Assembly (NCBI GenBank): GCA_947259075.1
Contig: CAMYKQ010000017.1
Location: 46,728 to 110,727 of the forward strand
Source: an uncultured Gammaproteobacteria bacterium
GTDB taxonomy: Bacteria > Pseudomonadota > Gammaproteobacteria > DRLM01
Length of the DNA: 64,000 bases
Direction of reading: 5' to 3'
Shown here in pieces: positions 47,471-54,719 of this stretch. The translations under genes were made by a program, and so were the position numbers. Every line of letters starts with the position of its first letter. The stretch's first letter is position 1. The notes beneath the pieces were generated by a model that had not been told where the DNA came from, made no database searches, and worked only from the letters and a program-made list of their open reading frames with translations.

Positions 47471-49471
47471 TCAGAAGTAGTACACCGAGGTGATGTGGAA
47501 GCCGAGCAAGACCGGCAAGGGCCAGGCCGCGTAAAGATGCAGGGCGTTGATCCGGCCGCGCCAGCGGCGGGCGGCGGCGCCGCCGATGCGGTTTTCCAGC
47601 GCGGTCACGCCCCCCGCGAAGCTGCCCAGCAACACCGCCACGCAGAAAATACTCATCAGCCAATTGTTGAGATTGATACCGAAGCTCAGGCCGGTGTGGG
47701 CGGCCAAGGCGATGAGGGCGAGCACGCCGAGCACGGCGTGCGCGGCACGCCAGGCGGGATAACTGCCCGCGGAAAAGCGCGGCCAGCGTTTGCGCAGTGG
47801 CAGCAGCAAACCGAGCAGTGTCAAACCCGCCAGGGTGTAACCGCTGATCTGTTTCAACAGCCATTCGCGCCACAGGACATCGAGATGTATGCCGCCTTGC
47901 ACCGTCGCGGAAAACGGCAGGGCGGGCAGGGCCGCGATCAAGACGGCAATGAATAGCGCCAGCACGGAAAGACCCAATAGACTGCGCTGTGACCGCGCCT
48001 TTTCCAGCGCACCGGCGCCGCCCACCAAGTCCGCAAGCAGCGGACGGCAACCGCCGCAGACCGTGGAAGCGCCAGTGGCCTGCGCCAAGGCGGTCACCGA
48101 GTTGCAACCTGCCGCCATGGCCTTGCCCAAGGCACCCCGGGTCACGCCGGTGCAGTTGCACACCGTGGTGGCGGCGCTCCAGTCGCACACCCTGGCGCTG
48201 TCCTCCGCGGGCCAGAGCTCGCCGTGACGGCGGAAACGCAATAACTGCCACGGCCATAGCCGCCGTTGCCGCGTCACGGCCTCTTGCACGCGGCCTAGGG
48301 CCTGCCACTCCCCCATCGCCACGGCACCGATGACACGGCCCTGGTGCAACACCAGTTTGCGATACAGGCCGCGGCCGGGGTGGGAATACACCGCGCTGCG
48401 ATAATTCAAGGGGCGCTCTTCTTCACTCACCACGCCCATGCTGAAGACTTTGCAGTTGGCCACTTTAAGGCGGGTGGCGGTGGTGGAGCCGTGATAGACG
48501 GCCTTGCCGCCGAGCACAGAGTGGGCGGCCACCGCCGCCTGCTCCAAGGCCGGTCCCGCGAGGCCGTAGACTTGGCCGCGGTGTTCCGCGCATTCACCCA
48601 CGGCGTAGATATGCGCATCGGCGCTACGCATGCCGTCATCGACACGGATACCGCGCCCCACGCTCAAACCGGCCTGCAAGGCCAGCTGCACATTGGGACG
48701 TATGCCGGTGGAGACCACGACGGTGTCGCAAAGAATCTCGCGGCCGCTACGCAGACGCACCCCGCGCACCGCACCCTCGCCGAAGATCTCGCGCACGCCG
48801 TCGCCCAGCACCACCTGCATGCCGAGGGCGAGCACCTGTTCACGCAAGATCTCCGCCGCCGCCGCGTCCAATTGCCGCGACATCAGATGGCTGTTGTGAT
48901 GCACCACCAAGACGTCAGTTTGGTTGCGCTGCATGGCACGCGCCACTTCCAGTCCCAGCACGCCGCCACCCAGCACCACGGTGCGGCGGCTGCGCACGCG
49001 CCGCGCCATCAGCGCCTGGGCATCGTTCATGTCACGGAAACAGAACACCCCGGACAAGTCGGTGCCGGAAATATGCGGGATATGCGGTCGTGAACCCGTG
49101 GCCAGCACCAGATCGCGATACAGATGGACACGGCCCGTGGCGTCGAGCAGGGTCCGGGTGGGGCGGTCGATGGCAAGAACCGCGCAATTGTAGTGGGCCG
49201 TCAACGCGCTGCCTTGCTGTAAACGCGGCATATTCGCCAACTCCGCCTGCCCGATCTCACCCGCCAGCAGCGAGGACAGACGCACGCGGTTATATGGCTC
49301 CCAAGGTTCATTGCCGAAGATCAGCAGGGGATCACTGTAGCCGCGGCGCAGTAATTCTTGCGCCGTGTGTATGCCCGCGGGACCGGCGCCCACGATGACG
49401 ACGGGCGCGGCCGCCGTGGGCGCCCTTCGTGGCATCGTCTCGCTGCTCGCGCTGTGCATCACCGCCGCCAT
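47471..49471 (-). CDS. NirB-like flavoprotein / BFD [2Fe-2S] / di-heme-b membrane fusion
   Basis: A 666-residue fusion. Residues 1-400 form an NAD(P)H-FAD oxidoreductase module like the front of NirB (VVIVGAGPAG at 24, VLATGSRPH at 122, VVLGGGVLGLEVA at 165, YAVGECAEHRG at 289). Residues 429-480 are a BFD [2Fe-2S] domain (C438, C440, C472, C475). Residues 498-666 hold four or five membrane helices with two H-X13-H pairs, H578/H592 and H645/H659, the spacing that binds two stacked b hemes in NOX/ferric-reductase-type proteins. No siroheme domain. ATG 49471 has GGAG upstream; the long frame beyond it is the leader. It likely passes electrons from cytoplasmic NAD(P)H across the membrane. Confidence 0.85.
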   Translation of the reverse strand: MAAVMHSASSETMPRRAPTAAAPVVIVGAGPAGIHTAQELLRRGYSDPLLIFGNEPWEPYNRVRLSSLLAGEIGQAELANMPRLQQGSALTAHYNCAVLAIDRPTRTLLDATGRVHLYRDLVLATGSRPHIPHISGTDLSGVFCFRDMNDAQALMARRVRSRRTVVLGGGVLGLEVARAMQRNQTDVLVVHHNSHLMSRQLDAAAAEILREQVLALGMQVVLGDGVREIFGEGAVRGVRLRSGREILCDTVVVSTGIRPNVQLALQAGLSVGRGIRVDDGMRSADAHIYAVGECAEHRGQVYGLAGPALEQAAVAAHSVLGGKAVYHGSTTATRLKVANCKVFSMGVVSEEERPLNYRSAVYSHPGRGLYRKLVLHQGRVIGAVAMGEWQALGRVQEAVTRQRRLWPWQLLRFRRHGELWPAEDSARVCDWSAATTVCNCTGVTRGALGKAMAAGCNSVTALAQATGASTVCGGCRPLLADLVGGAGALEKARSQRSLLGLSVLALFIAVLIAALPALPFSATVQGGIHLDVLWREWLLKQISGYTLAGLTLLGLLLPLRKRWPRFSAGSYPAWRAAHAVLGVLALIALAAHTGLSFGINLNNWLMSIFCVAVLLGSFAGGVTALENRIGGAAARRWRGRINALHLYAAWPLPVLLGFHITSVYYF

Positions 49472-49490
49472 CAACAACTCCACGGGTAAA

Positions 49491-49542
49491 AATAAAAAAA
49501 GGCATTCAATGCATCGCAACCCGCGCGATGCAGTGAACGCCT
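49491..49542 (-). terminator. Attenuator terminator of the redox operon leader
   Basis: An 18-position stem, AGGCGTTCACTGCATCGC against its partner 49517-49500, with one mismatch and one G-U pair, loop of seven bases, then TTTTTTTATTTTT. It sits 20 nt before the start codon of the fused flavoprotein gene. Confidence 0.88.
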
Positions 49543-49570
49543 TTGTCCGTTTGAGACCGCCGTTGGTCTC
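49491..49570 (-). promoter_or_regulatory. ANTAR-type antiterminator leader of the redox operon
   Basis: On the reverse strand, hairpin P1 (49570-49553) has a 6-bp stem GAGACC/GGTCTC with loop AACGGC, and P2 (49548-49535) has stem GGAC/GTTC with one G-U pair and loop AAAGGC. Both loops have A1 and G4. The 3' arm of P2 lies within the 5' arm of the long terminator stem (49542-49500), so the two structures compete. Same architecture as in front of nrtA, with nasT 2 kb away. Confidence 0.87.
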
Positions 49571-49643
49571 GCTTGTTATCGGGAGAGGTGCGGAACGCTT
49601 CCCGATGCGGCCGCATGACACAGCCGTTTGCTCAATCACACAG

Positions 49644-49660
49644 AGCAGAAAATATGCCAA
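49644..49660 (-). promoter_or_regulatory. Sigma-54 promoter of the redox operon
   Basis: Reverse strand TTGGCATATTTTCTGCT, GG-N10-GC spacing, one mismatch in the -12 block (CTGCT for TTGCT). The start point would be near 49633, about 60 nt before the first leader hairpin. Confidence 0.72.
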
Positions 49661-49745
49661 GCAAGCGTGTTAATGCTAAGCGCATGAGAAGATATATTTT
49701 TTATGTACTTTATCTCGTCTCAATATGTACTAGCCGCGGCCATTC

Positions 49746-49760
49746 GCACCGCCGCGGTGC
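49746..49760 (-). promoter_or_regulatory. NtrC-like site of the redox operon
   Basis: GCACCGCCGCGGTGC is a perfect GCACC-N5-GGTGC dyad, matching the NtrC consensus core, centred about 120 nt upstream of the predicted start point of the redox operon. Confidence 0.6.
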
Positions 49761-49935
49761 GGCGCGCTTATTAACATGGGCTCGCGTGAAAACAAATGAA
49801 GCAGAAAATTAATTTCAAGCAAGAACTCCATCCCCAATACCTATCCGTCTTCCGCGGTGAAAAATATTTCACCAAATATCGGCGACAAAACGGCGCCTCC
49901 CCGCGCCGTGGCGTAACGATTTAAACCTCATGCAG

Positions 49936-51147
49936 TTAAAATGAAACCTGCCCCATCAGCCATAACTTGTCGGTATCGACCTTGCCGGCTTGGTCTCCGG
50001 CGCTGTAACTGGCGTATTTCGCGGTGAGGGCATAGTGCTTGTTGAATTTTTTGCTGGCCTGCAGATTAATCTCCTTGCCGAAATCGCCGCCGCCGCTGTT
50101 GGCACTGTAATCGTGATAGACCGCGAGCAGACTGACGCCCAGCAGCTCACCGCCGACGCTGAGATAGATATCCTCCAGCCCCGAGGCCGGCGTCGACAGG
50201 AATTGATCGGCCCAGCCATTGAAGGCGTGCAAGGTAGCCAGCGGTGTTTGCACGCTCTGGGTGCCATCGCCTTCCAATACTTCATATCCCAGCTTGGCGG
50301 TCACGCCGCCAAGGCTCGCGCCCAGCTCGGCGAGCATGTAATTGAGATCGTAGTCGGCGGGGTTATCCGCATAATCGCCCTGGCGGGCGTACTCCGCGCT
50401 GTAGAGTACCTTCGCCTTGTCATTGAGCGGCGTCGCGCCGCTGAAGCGCAGCCCATAGCTTGCACTGGATAGCGCCGCGCTCTGCTCATAGTCCAAGAGA
50501 TAGACATAGCCGCTCAGGGTCCCCGCCGCCCAGCCACTGTAATTGGCGTTGAACAGATCGGAGCTCATATCCGCGTCGGTGGTGGTGATGCGGTTGACAT
50601 TGCTCAAGCGGGCATAGCTGAGGGTGGTGGCGGGCAGGGATTTATTCACCACGGAGAAGGCGTCGAAGGTTTGTTCATTCTGGCGCCAACCCACATTACC
50701 GATGAAGCGGTGATTATCGAGAACGAAGCGCTGACGCCCGAATTTAAGCTGGGTGGCGGGCAACACCTCCGCCAGGAGATAGGCCTGATTCACTTCCGTG
50801 CCTTCCGGATCGATGACCGCCGAATAGCCGGTTTTGCCGTTGATGCCGCTGTTGTACTCCTCCGCGCCCAAGACAGTGACGTTTTCAAACTCCAAGTAGC
50901 CGCTGATGCCGTGATAGGGCAGCGTCGCATAAGCCAGACGGCTGCGCAGCGTAGAGGCGTCAGCGTCTTTAAGCGCATTGTCTTGCTCCACATGTTCATA
51001 GCGGTAACGCAGATCCAGCGAGGGTTTACCGCCAGTCAAGGCCTCGGTGAAGCCTTCCGCCGCCTGAGCCACGGGTAGCGCCACTATGAGCGCACCACCC
51101 ACGGCCACCCCGCCGCACACCCGCCGAAAATCAAACCCGTTTTTCAT
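49936..51147 (-). CDS. Outer membrane porin, NasT-controlled (probable nitrate porin)
   Basis: A 403-residue predicted beta-barrel with signal peptide ending LPVAQAAEGFTEAL. The N-terminal LDLRYRYEHVEQDNALKDADASTLRSRL segment (split here: LDLRYRYEHVEQD, STLRSRLAYATL), LKFGRQRFVLDNHRFIGNVG and the aromatic end LMGQVSF resemble alginate export/AlgE-like porins. It sits behind an antiterminator leader between nasT and the redox operon, so it likely admits nitrate or nitrite; this role is inferred from position and control. Confidence 0.78.
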   Translation of the reverse strand: MKNGFDFRRVCGGVAVGGALIVALPVAQAAEGFTEALTGGKPSLDLRYRYEHVEQDNALKDADASTLRSRLAYATLPYHGISGYLEFENVTVLGAEEYNSGINGKTGYSAVIDPEGTEVNQAYLLAEVLPATQLKFGRQRFVLDNHRFIGNVGWRQNEQTFDAFSVVNKSLPATTLSYARLSNVNRITTTDADMSSDLFNANYSGWAAGTLSGYVYLLDYEQSAALSSASYGLRFSGATPLNDKAKVLYSAEYARQGDYADNPADYDLNYMLAELGASLGGVTAKLGYEVLEGDGTQSVQTPLATLHAFNGWADQFLSTPASGLEDIYLSVGGELLGVSLLAVYHDYSANSGGGDFGKEINLQASKKFNKHYALTAKYASYSAGDQAGKVDTDKLWLMGQVSF

Positions 51148-51178
51148 CTCATGTTCCTCGTTTTGGTTATTTCACCTC

Positions 51179-51222
51179 AAAAAAAAACGCCCAAGCACGG
51201 CGTCGAGAGACACCGTACTTGG
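51179..51222 (-). terminator. Attenuator terminator of the porin leader
   Basis: CCAAGTACGGTGTC pairs with GACGCCGTGCTTGG (14 bp, two G-U pairs) around a TCTC loop, followed by GCG and nine T residues on the reverse strand. Confidence 0.88.
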
Positions 51223-51257
51223 ACGTCTTCGTCCAGCGCGGACCGGCATTGGTCCGC
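51179..51257 (-). promoter_or_regulatory. ANTAR-type antiterminator leader of the porin gene
   Basis: On the reverse strand, P1 (51257-51238) has a perfect 7-bp stem GCGGACC/GGTCCGC with loop AATGCC (A1, G4). P2 (51235-51220) has stem TGGAC/GTCCA with loop GAAGAC, where position 1 is G instead of A. The 3' arm of P2 overlaps the terminator stem at 51222-51191. The overall layout equals the other two leaders in the window. Confidence 0.82.
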
Positions 51258-51264
51258 TGTTTTA

Positions 51265-51285
51265 CAGGCTGAGTATCTCAGCCTG
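51265..51285. promoter_or_regulatory. Perfect inverted repeat upstream of the porin leader
   Basis: CAGGCTGAG-TAT-CTCAGCCTG, 9-bp perfect arms. It is just upstream of leader hairpin P1 and downstream of nasT. It may be an operator or an extra leader hairpin. No sigma-54 match was found upstream, unlike at the other nitrate operons. Confidence 0.45.
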
Positions 51286-51455
51286 GCTGATCACTTCATT
51301 CGCTCAAGCGCATTAGCTGCTTCAGCGTTTCACTAATTCATTATTTAGCAGTCCGCCAAACATACTGGTGTGCAGACTGATAAGTGCGGGGTTGCACGCC
51401 CCACCATTGTTGCGACGCCCGCAGACGCTTAAAAATAATTTGCGGCAGTTTCACG

Positions 51456-52034
51456 CTAACCTAATAGCTCCGCCGCCTCGATCACCCCTTCGGCCACATC
51501 CACCAGGCGCTTATTGCGGTTCATCGCCAGTTTGCGCAGTGCATGATAGGCCTCGTCTTCACTGAACCCCCGTTGTTTCATGAGTATGCCCTTGGCCCGT
51601 TCCAAGGTCTTGCGTTCGGTGAGCGTGGTCTGGGCCTTGCTCAACTCCTCACGTAAAGTCTGAAAGGTTTGAAAGCGCGCCACCGCGGTCTGAAGAATGG
51701 GTTTAATGCGATGCGCTTGCAGGCCGTCCACGACATAGGCACTCACCCCCGCCTTGACCGCCGCGGTGATGGTTGCGTCGGCGTCATCCTGACAAAACAT
51801 AACAATGGGATGCGGGTCATGGTGATTGATCGCGCGCAAGTGCTCCAACATATCGCGATCGGGCGAGTCCATATCAATGAGAATCACATCCGGCCGGATC
51901 TCACGCACCTTGGCATAGAGATTCATGCCCGTCTCTAATACCGCGGTCACTTGATAGCCTGCTTTCATCAAGGCGTCCACCACATCGGGGGCGCGCCGCG
52001 CATCTCCATCCACCACCAGCACACGCAGACTCAT
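51456..52034 (-). CDS. nasT: NasT-type response regulator with ANTAR RNA-binding domain
   Basis: A 192-residue antiterminator. Residues 1-120 are a receiver-like domain (LRVLVVDGD, VILIDMDSPD, GVSAYVVDGLQ) and residues about 135-190 an ANTAR domain (ERKTLERAKGILMKQRG, EDEAYHALRKLAMNRNKRLV). NasT proteins bind paired hairpins in nitrate operon leaders and are held inactive by NasS without nitrate. Three matching leaders are in this window. No nasS is adjacent. ATG 52034 is preferred (MSLRVLVV) over an upstream in-frame start. The porin leader begins 170 nt downstream. Confidence 0.93.
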   Translation of the reverse strand: MSLRVLVVDGDARRAPDVVDALMKAGYQVTAVLETGMNLYAKVREIRPDVILIDMDSPDRDMLEHLRAINHHDPHPIVMFCQDDADATITAAVKAGVSAYVVDGLQAHRIKPILQTAVARFQTFQTLREELSKAQTTLTERKTLERAKGILMKQRGFSEDEAYHALRKLAMNRNKRLVDVAEGVIEAAELLG

Positions 52035-52589
52035 TATTACGACCACCAAGCAGCATCATCATATACATCACAAAGCAATCGCTATGCCATGGACATCGCA
52101 CCACAAGAGAAAATATTATCTTCAACAGCTTAAGCGGCGCGGCGATACGATACGTGCGTGTTTTACCCTCCGGCCCGCACTGATTTAGAGCGAAGCGCAC
52201 CTCACATGACTGGGGCATGCAATATGATGCATGCGCGTCAAGAAGCGGGTCCAACACCCGAAAATAATCCGTGCCTGTTTTCCCGGCGCTCGCGCACGAC
52301 CGCTGGATCACGTCCCGCGACCATCACGCTCGCACGGCTATCACACCTCCAGTACCCCCCACCCCCTCGTCCTTCGGCGGCAACTGCAAAATAAGCCGTA
52401 AATTTTTTCGACACAACCGCGTCGACCACCCGTTATAGAAGCCCTGCTCCCCTGCCGATATAGAGAGTTAACGATAGTGGCATCATATTTGCTTTTACCA
52501 CTTAAGTTAGCCAGTGACGGCGCTAAATGATGTTGGCTGAGCCCCGAGGCCGGATGTGCGGGTAATGCCATAAATTGAGGTTAGCACCG
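52035..52589. other. nasT-PEP-CTERM intergenic region
   Basis: About 555 nt without a recognised gene. It must hold the nasT promoter (no clear motif seen) and it contains a sigma-54 promoter for the downstream PEP-CTERM gene. Short open frames here lack ribosome binding sites. Confidence 0.55.
52478..52493 (+). promoter_or_regulatory. Sigma-54 promoter of the PEP-CTERM gene
   Basis: TGGCATCATATTTGCT has GG-N10-GC spacing and fits TGGCAC-N5-TTGCW with one mismatch. It lies 97 nt before the ATG of the PEP-CTERM gene. Sigma-54 with PrsK/PrsR is known to drive many PEP-CTERM genes. Confidence 0.7.
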
Positions 52590-53303
52590 ATGTTACGTTG
52601 TAAATCACTGGCGTTAAGCGCCGCGGCGATCATGGTTCTTTTTGCGGGCGGCGCGCAGGCCATCCCCTTCCAAATCACCTCCCAGCTCACCGGTGACCCG
52701 CGGCCTGAAAATCCCGATGGAATAGTGGTGAATATCACCATCGACGCGGACACTGAGTCCAGTCTGGCTTCTTGGCATATCGATTTGGATTCCGCCGCGC
52801 TTCACCCCGAGATGAAGCTACACGAATTTTATTTCAACGTACTGGGAACGGCGGGAGATTATGTCTTTAGTAATTTCTCACCCGCCGCATGGACCACGCA
52901 ACTCAACGACGTCGTCAAAGGCGGCGGCGGTGGCGGCGCAACGTTTTTATTCGAAGTGATCGATCCGCCGGGCGGCGCCAAAACCGACGTGACCAACAAC
53001 GTATTGCTCAGCTTTGACATGACAAAGCTGACTGGATTTTTCAATCCGGCTGATTTCACCTCCGCGCCCAACACCAGCACCAGCGCTGGATTCAATTCTC
53101 AAATGGGCGCGCACCTGCAAAGCCTAAACAAAGTCGGAAGCTTGGTTACCAGCGATAGCGGTTTTGCCACCGGCAATTATAACTACGACCCTGACCCCAT
53201 CGTGGTGTTGACCGTGCCTGAACCCGGCCTATTACTACTATTGAGTAGCGGCTTGCTGGGCATGACCATCATTCGCCGCCGCTCACCACCCAGAAAAATG
53301 TAA
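52590..53303 (+). CDS. PEP-CTERM sorted extracellular protein
   Basis: A 237-residue exported protein: signal peptide ending AGGAQAIPF, a beta-rich middle with a Gly-rich loop (KGGGGGGATF), and a C-terminal sorting signal VPEPGLLLLLSSGLLGMTII followed by RRR, the PEP-CTERM pattern recognised by exosortase. Such proteins are usually exopolysaccharide-associated. No exosortase gene is in the window. ATG 52590 follows GAGG; an upstream in-frame TTG is less likely. Confidence 0.88.
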   Translation: MLRCKSLALSAAAIMVLFAGGAQAIPFQITSQLTGDPRPENPDGIVVNITIDADTESSLASWHIDLDSAALHPEMKLHEFYFNVLGTAGDYVFSNFSPAAWTTQLNDVVKGGGGGGATFLFEVIDPPGGAKTDVTNNVLLSFDMTKLTGFFNPADFTSAPNTSTSAGFNSQMGAHLQSLNKVGSLVTSDSGFATGNYNYDPDPIVVLTVPEPGLLLLLSSGLLGMTIIRRRSPPRKM

Positions 53304-53384
53304 TGTCACTAAAGAATGATCCAATCTAATCCAGCAGGTAAAACGGCTCAATCACCGTAGCACTACACGCAAGGATGCGTCTGT

Positions 53385-54575
53385 TCATGCCTCATCACGC
53401 CTATGCTCATTAAGCGGACTTAACACATAAACCACGCCATGAAATGTACCGCTCGCCTCGCGCATACCCGCCGCTGAAAAATCAGCCATTATGGTATGCC
53501 CGCCAGCATCCAGCCAGGCACCCCGCAGATCGCGCAAGACATCACCGTTCTTCAACTTGGGAAACCATTCTTGCACCGCCGTCACCGCGCTATTTTTGCT
53601 AAGTATAGTCACTATATTCTTGCCGACGATCTTCTCTCGCTCATAACCTAACAGGCGCAAACCCGCTGGATTTACCGAGCGGATCGTCCCATCCAACTCG
53701 GTCATGATCAGCGTTTCGGAGATAATGTTACTAACGGCATCAACGCGTATCTTCCCGGCGATGATCTCACTGCTTTTCGTCTTGAGCGCCGAGGCCATAC
53801 GATTAAAACTACGGGCTACGTCACCAATCTCATCTTTGGACATGGGCACGCGTGTATCCCAATGCCCCGCCGCCAAGGCCATACTGGCATTCTTCAATGA
53901 CTGCAAGGCGCGGATGATCAAGCGCGACAAGGACAGCGCGATCAATACCGCGAACAACACGCTTAAAGGACCAAATATTACCGCCACGCCACGGGTACGA
54001 TCTATTGCATGACGCACGTCCGCCTGACGGCGTTCGAAACGTTTTATCTCCGCGGTGAGGGCGGCGTCCACCGCGAAAATAAACGTGGTTTGGTAGACAT
54101 TCACCTCGTCTATTTTCTGCAGCATCGCCGCCGGTGATGCCTTGTTTCTTTCCAACTCAATTAAATCGAACAGCAGCGTCCGCAACCGCACGCTGGTATT
54201 GGTAATCATCTCAAGCAGCTGCATGTCTTCTTCAGCGCCACGCTGAAGCAATAAGCGCCGGTATACTTCGAGCGTATCCTCAAAATTCTGATAACCCTCC
54301 GTCAAACCGCCTTCGGCCTCTTGTTGCAAGGCAGGCGCGGCCTCCGCCGCCGCATGCCCCAAGGTCAAGGCCAGTTCGCTAGCGATCACGACCACCCGCA
54401 ATCCGAAATAGCGCAAATCGTTCAACGCCTCAATCAAAGGCAGGGTTTCATCCGACACCTCATTAAAGGCTTGATCCAAGGTATTCGTGGCGCGCAATGA
54501 CCACAAAGCGACGCCCAAGGTCACCAAGGCGATGAACGCATAACTGAACAACAGCTTTCCGCGAATCCCCATCAT
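53385..54575 (-). CDS. Membrane sensor with HAMP and PAS domains but no output domain
   Basis: A 396-residue protein: TM1 (about 8-26), a periplasmic helical domain of about 160 residues, TM2 (about 198-222), HAMP (ALQSLKNASMALAAGHWDTR, then DEIGDVARSFNRMA) and one C-terminal PAS (TLIMTELDGTIRSVNPAGLR, VGKNIVTIL). It stops after the PAS domain: no kinase, GGDEF, EAL or methyl-accepting domain. It may signal to a separate partner, or be truncated; the end carries normal stop context and no decayed coding sequence is evident after it. Confidence 0.82.
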   Translation of the reverse strand: MMGIRGKLLFSYAFIALVTLGVALWSLRATNTLDQAFNEVSDETLPLIEALNDLRYFGLRVVVIASELALTLGHAAAEAAPALQQEAEGGLTEGYQNFEDTLEVYRRLLLQRGAEEDMQLLEMITNTSVRLRTLLFDLIELERNKASPAAMLQKIDEVNVYQTTFIFAVDAALTAEIKRFERRQADVRHAIDRTRGVAVIFGPLSVLFAVLIALSLSRLIIRALQSLKNASMALAAGHWDTRVPMSKDEIGDVARSFNRMASALKTKSSEIIAGKIRVDAVSNIISETLIMTELDGTIRSVNPAGLRLLGYEREKIVGKNIVTILSKNSAVTAVQEWFPKLKNGDVLRDLRGAWLDAGGHTIMADFSAAGMREASGTFHGVVYVLSPLNEHRRDEA

Positions 54576-54719
54576 CCTCGCCTATTTATCACCATTACAA
54601 TCTCGGCCCGTCCTACGCCGTGCAGCAGAGTAAGCGGGCCGCCGATTATACCGGCATCGAATCGCGCCGTCTCGGCGGGCACTCATCCACGACGCTTATT
54701 ATCAAGCCACGGTGGATGA

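Noticed and set aside
49472..49660. N-terminal extension of the fused flavoprotein up to 49660
   Set aside because: The extra codons cover the sigma-54 promoter edge, both hairpins and the terminator, so they are leader sequence.
51258..51455. Sigma-54 promoter for the porin
   Set aside because: No GG-N10-GC match was found on the reverse strand; spacings of 6, 8 and 11 were seen but do not qualify.
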